Part shown: positions 1-5,521 of the stretch, in pieces | Layout of the letters: each line of letters starts with the position of its first letter | Numbering within the stretch: position 1 is the stretch's first letter | Assembly: GCA_964573505.1 (NCBI GenBank) | Contig: CAZNMS010000190.1 | Coordinates: forward strand, 1-14,887 | DNA: 14,887 bases | Direction of reading: 5' to 3' | Origin: AM-0621 sp964573505 | Lineage (GTDB): Bacteria > Planctomycetota > Planctomycetia > Planctomycetales > Planctomycetaceae | The notes under the pieces: generated by a model | Database searches by the model: none | Told to the model about the DNA's origin: nothing | Seen by the model: the letters and a program-made list of their open reading frames with translations, nothing else | Position numbers and translations under genes: made by a program

Positions 1-243
1 TCCCGCCAACTTCCAAACTTCGTAGACCCGCCCCCGTCTTCTTGAACCAACAGGCGGAATGCCGCGTGTTGCGTTTGAGATGTGAATCTGCCGATTCGGT
101 TGGACTCAAGCCATGCACGAGGGAGCCTTCCAAGGGCGACATCCAGAGAACTTGGTGAGAACGGATCTTGATGCGGTTTTGATATCTCGGTGCTGAGGCT
201 TGCCAACTTCTTGATGTGGCGAGCTCTAAAATCTTCTCGATGA
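1..243. other. Upstream region of the kdp locus, no recognisable gene
   Basis: I see no gene I can support here. One minus-strand frame stays open from about position 195 to the window edge, but it has no clear start and no recognisable motif, so it may be chance or the edge of something outside the window. The kdp promoter should lie here. I found no convincing -35/-10 pair, riboswitch-like fold or KdpE site by eye. Confidence 0.4.
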
Positions 244-297
244 ATGACGGTGGCCTATTTGTTCTTCGAGTTGCTTAAGCCGGAGTGGTTCTCATGA
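244..297 (+). CDS. kdpF: KdpF-like mini-protein (truncated)
   Basis: This 17-codon frame encodes MTVAYLFFELLKPEWFS. It resembles the C-terminal half of KdpF, the single-span peptide (usually 25-30 residues) that stabilises the KdpFABC potassium pump and typically ends in a Y-L-x-x-x-L-x-x-P-E-x-F pattern. Its TGA stop overlaps the kdpA ATG in an ATGA arrangement, as expected for translationally coupled kdpF-kdpA. The N-terminal half of the membrane helix is missing because an in-frame TGA at 241-243 directly precedes the ATG. The frame above that stop encodes W-R-A-L-K-S-S-R, which is not hydrophobic. There is no clear ribosome binding site before position 244. It could be a decayed kdpF, a very short functional form, or a frame whose true start was lost. 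The family call rests on the C-terminal pattern and the position alone. Confidence 0.5.
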   Translation: MTVAYLFFELLKPEWFS

Positions 298-2102
298 CCG
301 CAAATGGAATTCTGCAAGTGGCGCTTTATCTCGGAACGCTTCTGGCTCTGGTAAAGCCGCTCGGTTGGCTGATGTCACGAGTATTACAGCAACAGCCTTG
401 TGGACTGGAGCCAGTACTCGGTCCGGTCGAACGGCTGTGCTATCGCCTTGCTCGCGTTGATCCGCAGAGTGAAATGAACTGGAAGACTTATTCCATCGCG
501 ATGCTGGTCTTTAATGCGATGGGGATGCTCGTTGTGTTCGCGGTGTTGATGCTGCAAGGCAGCTTGCCGCTGAACCCGCAGCGGGTTGAAGGGTGCTCGT
601 TCGACTTGGCGTTCAATACGGCCATCAGCTTTGCGACCAATACCAATTGGCAGAGCTATGGCGGAGAAGTTTCGCTGAGCTACTTCTCTCAGATGATCGC
701 GCTCACCGTGCAGAACTTTCTTTCGGCGGCAACGGGCATCGCTGTGCTCGCGGCGCTGGTGAGAGGACTGGCTCGACGAGAGGCAGACGCGATCGGGAAC
801 TTCTGGGTCGATGTCACTCGCACGACGCTGTATGTGCTCTTGCCATTGTCGACGGTCATGGCTGCCGTTCTGGTGTCGCAGGGAGTCATTCAGAACTTCC
901 GCGCTTATGACGCGGTGCCGGTCTTGCAGTCCGTCGCTCATCGCTCTTCGCCGACATCGGGTCTCACTGACGGGGCGAGCGATCTATCGGGAGCTGCGAC
1001 TCAGACGCTCGCGATGGGGCCAGTGGCTTCGCAGGTGGCGATCAAGCAATTGGGCACCAACGGCGGCGGGTTCTTCAATGTGAACTCGGCACATCCGTTT
1101 GAGAATCCGACACCGCTTTCCAACTTCATTCAGGTGCTCGCGATTCTGGTCATTCCCGCCGCGTTGTGTTGGACGTTCGGGGACATGATCGGCGATCGAC
1201 GGCAAGGCTGGGCCGTGCTCGCGGCGATGTTCGTCGTCTTTGTTCCGCTCGTGATTGTGGTTGTCGTCGCAGAGCAAGTTGGAGTGTCAGAACTCACGGC
1301 TTTGGGAGTCGATCAAAGCGTCAGTGACACTCAGGCGGGCGGACATCTTGAAGGTAAGGAGTTGCGATTCGGCGTTGTGAATTCGGCACTGTGGGCCACT
1401 GCGACGACGGCTGCTTCCAATGGCAGCGTCAACTCGATGCACGACTCATTTACTCCGCTCGGAGGACTCGTGCCGATGTGGCTGATGCAGCTCGGTGAAG
1501 TGATCTTTGGAGGCGTCGGTAGCGGCCTCTATGGCATGCTGATGTTTGCCATCGTCGCGGTCTTCGTGGCGGGCCTGATGGTTGGCCGGACGCCTGAGTA
1601 TCTCGGAAAGAAGATTGAAGCCTTCGAGATGAAGATGGCTTCGATCGTCATCTTGATCCCTCCGTTGCTGGTGCTTCTTGGCACCGCCATCGCTGTTGCC
1701 GGGCCCGGCTTAAGCTACTTCGACGGCGGGGAAGTGAAGAGCAACCTCAACAATCCCGGTGCTCATGGTTACTCGGAGGTGCTGTATGCGTTCTCGTCAG
1801 CGGGCAACAACAACGGCAGTGCCTTCGCCGGACTGAGCGCCAACGTCCTCTTCTACAACCTCACGTTGGGAGTGGTCATGTTCGTGGCGCGGTACTGGTT
1901 GATGATTCCGGTGTTGGCCATCGCGGGTTCGATGGCCAAGAAGAAATTTACGCCGCCCAGTGCGGGCACGCTGCCGACGCACACGCCTTTGTTTGTGGTC
2001 TTGCTGGTGGGAGTGGTGCTGCTTGTCGGCGCGCTGACCTTTGTTCCGGCGTTGGCTCTGGGGCCCGTTGTGGAGCAGTTGCAGATGACGGCAGGGAAGT
2101 AG
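294..2102 (+). CDS. kdpA: Potassium-transporting ATPase potassium-binding subunit KdpA
   Basis: KdpA is the K+-selective channel-like subunit of the KdpFABC pump in the inner membrane and belongs to the superfamily of K+ transporters. The 602-residue product is somewhat longer than the E. coli protein (557). All four selectivity-filter segments are visible: A-T-N-T-N-W-Q-S-Y-G-G near residues 114-124, G-T-N-G-G-G-F-F-N near 254-262, A-S-N-G-S near 374-378, and G-N-N-N-G-S-A near 504-510. Between them lie about ten hydrophobic spans. I chose the ATG at 294 over the in-frame GTG at 285 because GGAG at 282-285 sits 8 nt upstream of the ATG, the ATG overlaps the kdpF-like stop, and M-T-A-N-G fits the normal KdpA N-terminus. 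The identity is secure. Confidence 0.97.
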   Translation: MTANGILQVALYLGTLLALVKPLGWLMSRVLQQQPCGLEPVLGPVERLCYRLARVDPQSEMNWKTYSIAMLVFNAMGMLVVFAVLMLQGSLPLNPQRVEGCSFDLAFNTAISFATNTNWQSYGGEVSLSYFSQMIALTVQNFLSAATGIAVLAALVRGLARREADAIGNFWVDVTRTTLYVLLPLSTVMAAVLVSQGVIQNFRAYDAVPVLQSVAHRSSPTSGLTDGASDLSGAATQTLAMGPVASQVAIKQLGTNGGGFFNVNSAHPFENPTPLSNFIQVLAILVIPAALCWTFGDMIGDRRQGWAVLAAMFVVFVPLVIVVVVAEQVGVSELTALGVDQSVSDTQAGGHLEGKELRFGVVNSALWATATTAASNGSVNSMHDSFTPLGGLVPMWLMQLGEVIFGGVGSGLYGMLMFAIVAVFVAGLMVGRTPEYLGKKIEAFEMKMASIVILIPPLLVLLGTAIAVAGPGLSYFDGGEVKSNLNNPGAHGYSEVLYAFSSAGNNNGSAFAGLSANVLFYNLTLGVVMFVARYWLMIPVLAIAGSMAKKKFTPPSAGTLPTHTPLFVVLLVGVVLLVGALTFVPALALGPVVEQLQMTAGK

Positions 2103-2178
2103 CACGCCGCAGTTGGGATTGGGTTCCTCTATTCCCTTTGTCAAAACCAAAAGGGTGTAACCGGTATTCCATCGCAGT

Positions 2179-2222
2179 CTTCGGCGGGCTTGTCCCGTCG
2201 GGACCAACGACTGACCCGCTAC
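2179..2222 (-). repeat. REP-like palindromic repeat, copy 1 (inverted)
   Basis: The reverse complement of this 44-bp segment aligns without gaps to the copy at 2235-2278 (34 of 44 positions identical by hand alignment). It contains CAACGACTG, the reverse complement of CAGTCGTTG in copy 2, and ends in GCTAC, the reverse complement of the GTAGC that starts the other copies. Confidence 0.65.
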
Positions 2223-2234
2223 TCGTTCGCAGTA

Positions 2235-2278
2235 GTAGCAGAACAGTCGTTGCTTCCGTCCGGACAAGCCGGACGGAG
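2235..2278 (+). repeat. REP-like palindromic repeat, copy 2
   Basis: This 44-bp unit starts with GTAGC and carries CAGTCGTT followed by the stem-loop CCGTCCGGACAAGCCGGACGG. It matches the copy at 2307-2350 at 37 of 44 positions. The palindromic GC-rich core would fold as a hairpin in the kdp mRNA. Confidence 0.75.
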
Positions 2279-2306
2279 AGCGAAAACGCCTTCACTTTGC
2301 GGTCAC

Positions 2307-2350
2307 GTAGCCGAGCAGTCGTTCGTCCCGTCCGGGCGAGCCGGACGGAG
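2307..2350 (+). repeat. REP-like palindromic repeat, copy 3
   Basis: This unit starts with GTAGC and carries CAGTCGTTCG, then a hairpin made by CCGTCCGG and CCGGACGG around a short loop. It is in direct orientation to copy 2, with 28 bp between them. Differences between copies fall in the hairpin loop and the linker, while the stem arms are kept. Confidence 0.75.
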
Positions 2351-2415
2351 ACGATTCAAATTCAGCGCCGGAGTGCCGGTCACACCCAAACCAAAAGAGA
2401 CGAGCGAGTGTTGTC

Positions 2416-4479
2416 ATGTCACAACGTCTTTCATTGTTTGATCGCAGCATTCTCCGACGTGCGTTTGTCGACGCGCTGAAGAAGCTGCATCCGAAGCAGC
2501 AGTTGCGAAATCCGGTGATGTTCACCGTCTATGTCGGCAGCGTGCTGACGACGAGTCTCGGCTTCCGGGCGCTTGCCGTCGGGGGAGCCGAGAGTCCGGC
2601 GTTTGTCTTCGGAGTGTCGCTGTGGCTGTGGTTCACCGTGCTGTTTGCGAACTTCGCGGAAGCAATGGCCGAGGGGCGCGGGAAGGCTCAGGCGGATTCG
2701 TTGCGCGCGGCTCGACGAGATGTGTCAGCAAAATTACTCAGCGAGCCCACATTCGGCGCGGCATGGCAAGCTCGTGATGCGTCTGCATTGAGAAAGGGAG
2801 ATGTCGTCCTCATTGAAGCGGGCGACATGGTTCCGGCAGATGGCGAGGTCATCGAAGGCGTTGCTTCGGTCAACGAGAGTGCGATCACTGGCGAGAGTGC
2901 TCCGGTCATTCGCGAGAGCGGCGGAGATCGCAGCAGCGTGACGGGCGGCACGGTCGTGCTTTCGGATTGGCTCATCGTGCGAGTCACTGCCAATCCCGGC
3001 GAGACGTTTCTTGATCGCATGATCGGACTCATTGAGGGAGCCAAACGCGGCAAGACTCCCAATGAAATCGCGCTCGACATCTTGCTGTCGGCGATGACCA
3101 TCGTCTTTCTGGTGGTGTGCGTGACGTTGCTGCCGTTCTCGACGTACTCGGTGCAAGCCGCGGGGCAAGGCAGCCCGGTGACGATGACGGTCCTTGTGGC
3201 GCTACTCGTCTGTCTCATTCCGACGACGATTGGCGGCTTGCTCTCGGCGATCGGTATCGCGGGAATGGATCGCATGATTCAGGCGAACGTGATCGCCACA
3301 TCGGGCCGAGCTGTCGAAGCCGCCGGCGATGTTGATGTTTTGCTGCTGGATAAAACGGGCACCATCACGCTGGGAAATCGGCAAGCTGTCGAACTGATTC
3401 CGGCTCCGGGCATTGATGTGTCGACATTGGCCAATGCGGCCCAGTTGGCATCGCTTGCGGATGAGACGCCCGAGGGACGCAGCATCGTGGTGTTGGCCAA
3501 AGAGAAGTATGGGCTGCGAGGTCGCAACGTCAGCGATCTGCATGCGAGCTTCATTCCGTTCTCAGCACAGACGCGGCTCAGTGGTGTCGACATGCAGTCG
3601 ACTCGCATTCGAAAGGGAGCCGCAGAAGCGATTGAGAACTTCGTGAAGCTTGAAGGCGGTGCCTTTCCGTCTGAAGTGCGGCGCGCGGTCGAGGACATCG
3701 CGAAGCGCGGCGGGACTCCGTTGGTTGTCGCTGAAGGCAACAGGACGCTCGGCACGGTCTATCTCAAAGACATCGTTAAGGGCGGGATCAAAGAACGCTT
3801 CGTCGAATTGCGGCGCATGGGGATCAGGACCGTGATGATTACGGGCGACAATCCTCTCACCGCTGCGGCCATCGCGGCAGAAGCGGGAGTGGACGACTTC
3901 CTCGCGCAGGCCACTCCCGAAGCAAAGCTGAAACTCATTCGAGAACAGCAAGCGAGCGGGCGGCTCGTCGCGATGACTGGCGATGGAACAAACGATGCGC
4001 CGGCGCTGGCTCAAGCGGATGTTGCAGTGGCGATGAACTCGGGAACTCAGGCCGCGAAGGAAGCAGGCAACATGGTCGATCTCGATTCGAACCCGACCAA
4101 ACTCATTGAGGTTGTGGCGATCGGCAAGCAGTTGCTGATGACACGCGGAGCGCTGACGACCTTTAGCCTCGCGAATGATGTGGCGAAGTACTTCGCGATC
4201 ATCCCCGCCGCCTTTGCGACGACCTATCCGGTACTCGACCGCTTGAACGTCATGCGATTGGCAACGCCTGCGAGTGCGATTCTGTCGGCGGTGATCTTCA
4301 ACGCGTTGATCATCGTCGTGTTGATCCCGCTGGCTCTGCGCGGCGTGAAGTATCGCGCGGTCGGTGCCGATCGGCTGCTGCGAGACAACTTGTTGGTCTA
4401 CGGACTGGGCGGACTGTTCGTGCCGTTTCCGGGGATCAAATTGATCGACTGGTTGTTGGTGTCGTGCGGTTGGGCTTAA
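2416..4479 (+). CDS. kdpB: Potassium-transporting P-type ATPase, ATP-binding subunit KdpB
   Basis: KdpB is the energising subunit of KdpFABC, a P-type ATPase that forms an aspartyl-phosphate during K+ uptake. The 687-residue length matches the family. Visible motifs in order are A-domain T-G-E-S at residues 158-161, the phosphorylation motif D-K-T-G-T with Asp312, the nucleotide-domain segment F-S-A-Q-T-R-L-S-G with a downstream K-G-A, T-G-D-N at 476-479, and T-G-D-G-T-N-D-A-P at 521-529. The KdpB-specific tail N-S-G-T-Q-A-A-K-E-A-G-N-M-V-D-L-D-S-N follows, then the last membrane spans. The serine of T-G-E-S corresponds to the residue whose phosphorylation inhibits the E. coli pump, so that control could exist here. 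The ATG at 2416 has only a weak Shine-Dalgarno sequence. No key residue is missing. Confidence 0.98.
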   Translation: MSQRLSLFDRSILRRAFVDALKKLHPKQQLRNPVMFTVYVGSVLTTSLGFRALAVGGAESPAFVFGVSLWLWFTVLFANFAEAMAEGRGKAQADSLRAARRDVSAKLLSEPTFGAAWQARDASALRKGDVVLIEAGDMVPADGEVIEGVASVNESAITGESAPVIRESGGDRSSVTGGTVVLSDWLIVRVTANPGETFLDRMIGLIEGAKRGKTPNEIALDILLSAMTIVFLVVCVTLLPFSTYSVQAAGQGSPVTMTVLVALLVCLIPTTIGGLLSAIGIAGMDRMIQANVIATSGRAVEAAGDVDVLLLDKTGTITLGNRQAVELIPAPGIDVSTLANAAQLASLADETPEGRSIVVLAKEKYGLRGRNVSDLHASFIPFSAQTRLSGVDMQSTRIRKGAAEAIENFVKLEGGAFPSEVRRAVEDIAKRGGTPLVVAEGNRTLGTVYLKDIVKGGIKERFVELRRMGIRTVMITGDNPLTAAAIAAEAGVDDFLAQATPEAKLKLIREQQASGRLVAMTGDGTNDAPALAQADVAVAMNSGTQAAKEAGNMVDLDSNPTKLIEVVAIGKQLLMTRGALTTFSLANDVAKYFAIIPAAFATTYPVLDRLNVMRLATPASAILSAVIFNALIIVVLIPLALRGVKYRAVGADRLLRDNLLVYGLGGLFVPFPGIKLIDWLLVSCGWA

Positions 4480-4741
4480 GGGATCGCGCAGGAATTAACG
4501 GCCGCCTTACACCGCGAGGCAGTGATTAAATTCAATCGCCCCCGACCTTGTGTCGGGGGTTCAACGGCTTTTGCGCTACTTCGATGTAACGCAAATTCGC
4601 TTCGACTGAAGGCAAATTCGAGTAGTGCAAAGGCCGTTAAACCCCTGGGGCAAGCCCAGGGGCGATTCCATCACGACCTCTCCGCGAAACGCGACTGCAA
4701 GCGGCAGTTTTTAATACACGAGGCATCAGGAGAATTGAATC
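4480..4741. other. kdpB-kdpC intergenic region with nested inverted repeats
   Basis: The 262-bp gap separates kdpB from kdpC. A frame is open across much of it, but it runs into kdpC out of phase and consists of the inverted repeats described separately, so I do not call a gene. A good ribosome binding site for kdpC (AGGAGA) lies about 8 nt before the ATG at 4742. Confidence 0.7.
4534..4667. repeat. Composite inverted-repeat element with three nested stems
   Basis: The outer ends are AATCGCCCC (4534-4542) and GGGGCGATT (4659-4667), a perfect 9-bp inverted pair. Just inside are two GC-rich hairpins: CCCCCGAC/GTCGGGGG (4539-4546 with 4552-4559, 5-nt loop) and CCCCTGGG/CCCAGGGG (4642-4649 with 4655-4662, 5-nt loop). 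Between them a long imperfect stem pairs 4563-4584 with 4618-4638; its differences are mostly G-T pairs plus one unpaired base. The centre has GCAAATTCG twice (4591-4599 and 4612-4620) around a CTTC/GAAG mini-hairpin (4600-4611). In addition TTAACGGCC at 4495-4503 could pair with GGCCGTTAA at 4632-4640, competing with the central stem. This could be a small non-autonomous mobile repeat or a structured mRNA leader. The pairing is read by hand. Confidence 0.7.
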
Positions 4742-5323
4742 ATGAAGCAATTATTACATACATCGCTTGTGCTCTTTGGCCTGCTGACAGTGCTGACGGG
4801 AGTTGTTTATCCCGCCGTCGTCACCGTCTGGGCTCAGGTGCTCTTTCCGCGCCAAGCGAATGGCAGCTTGATCGAACACGACGGTCAGAAGATCGGCTCG
4901 GAATTGATCGGTCAGGACTTCGACGATGAATCGCTCTTTTGGGGACGCCCGTCGGCGACGAGTCCTACTGCCTACAACGCAATGGCTTCGTCGGGATCGA
5001 ACCTCGGGCCGAGCAATCCCGCTCTGCTGACTGCGGTTGAAGAACGAGTGCGTCGCTTGCGTGCTGCTCATCCCGATCAAGCGGGGGCGGTCCCTGTAGA
5101 TCTTGTGACAACGTCAGCGAGCGGACTTGATCCACATATCAGTGTCGCTGCTGCGAGGTATCAGGCGCGCCGCGTCGCCGTCGCTCGGAAGATCGCCGAA
5201 GACGAACTGCTTGAGATCATCGCGCTCCATACGGAAGGGCGATCGCTGGGAATCTTGGGTGAGTCGCGCGTGAACGTGATGCGTCTGAATTTGGCGGTGA
5301 TGGCGGCAACTCGCGGACACTGA
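4742..5323 (+). CDS. kdpC: Potassium-transporting ATPase subunit KdpC
   Basis: KdpC is the single-span subunit that holds the KdpFABC complex together and supports ATP binding by KdpB. The 193-residue protein has one N-terminal membrane segment at about residues 7-30, then a soluble domain. Family motifs are present: G-S-E-L-I-G-Q-D-F near 51-59, F-W-G-R-P-S-A-T followed by A-Y-N, S-G-S-N-L-G-P-S-N-P, then V-T-T-S-A-S-G-L-D-P-H-I-S, A-R-Y-Q-A-R-R-V-A and the closing L-G-E-x-R-V-N-V-x-x-L-N-L-A. Length and motif order are normal. AGGAGA upstream of the ATG at 4742 supports the start. The call is secure, and no feature looks degraded. Confidence 0.97.
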   Translation: MKQLLHTSLVLFGLLTVLTGVVYPAVVTVWAQVLFPRQANGSLIEHDGQKIGSELIGQDFDDESLFWGRPSATSPTAYNAMASSGSNLGPSNPALLTAVEERVRRLRAAHPDQAGAVPVDLVTTSASGLDPHISVAAARYQARRVAVARKIAEDELLEIIALHTEGRSLGILGESRVNVMRLNLAVMAATRGH

Positions 5324-5357
5324 TTTCTGTCGTGAGCCTGAAGGAGCGACGTGCCAG

Positions 5358-5381
5358 TGCGCTGCTCAATTCAGCAGCGCA
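5358..5381 (+). repeat. Hairpin just downstream of kdpC
   Basis: TGCGCTGCT (5358-5366) and AGCAGCGCA (5373-5381) form a perfect 9-bp stem with a 6-nt loop, starting 35 nt after the kdpC stop. No T-tract follows, so it is not a classical intrinsic terminator. It may cap or stabilise the kdpABC part of the transcript. Confidence 0.55.
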
Positions 5382-5385
5382 TCCC

Positions 5386-5467
5386 GTAGCTGAAATCGTG
5401 AGATTTCAGGCATTTCAGCCGTCCGAAATCTGACGATTTCGGCTACCCCGAATTCTGACGATTTCGG
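5386..5467 (+). repeat. Cluster of three short hairpins before kdpD
   Basis: Three related 20-bp palindromes follow each other: CTGAAATCGTGAGATTTCAG (5390-5409), CCGAAATCTGACGATTTCGG (5423-5442) and CCGAATTCTGACGATTTCGG (5448-5467). The first two have perfect 8-bp arms around a 4-nt loop. The first is preceded by GTAG and the second followed by CTAC, so the first two units are inverted copies of one another with a GTAGC-type edge like that of the kdpA-kdpB repeats. They fill the 198-bp kdpC-kdpD gap. Confidence 0.7.
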
Positions 5468-5521
5468 CGGCTCCGAGTTCTGAGTGTTGAAGACGCAGTA
5501 CCTCTTCGTTTGGCTTGCATC

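Larger units (their letters stand above)
2103..2415. other. kdpA-kdpB intergenic region with palindromic repeats
   Basis: The 313-bp gap between kdpA and kdpB is unusually long for a kdp operon, where these genes are normally nearly contiguous. It holds three copies of a 44-bp repeat, listed separately. Short open frames cross it in several phases, but none has a family signature or a good ribosome binding site, so I read it as non-coding. The kdpB start at 2416 has only a weak GAG (2406-2408) in front of it. Confidence 0.7.

Noticed and set aside
1..293. Possible potassium-related riboswitch (for example c-di-AMP sensing) ahead of kdpA
   Set aside because: I could not identify conserved riboswitch blocks or a convincing fold in this region by eye.
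2138..2479. Short open frames across the kdpA-kdpB gap
   Set aside because: The translated sequences are repetitive Ser/Arg-rich strings produced by the 44-bp repeats and run into kdpB in the wrong frame.
4522..4929. Open frame spanning the kdpB-kdpC gap into kdpC
   Set aside because: It is made of inverted-repeat DNA and then reads kdpC out of phase; no ribosome binding site or family pattern supports it.
5386..5467. Possible CRISPR-like array of repeated palindromes
   Set aside because: The units are adjacent, partly inverted, of unequal sequence, and have no unique spacers of regular length; no cas gene is nearby.
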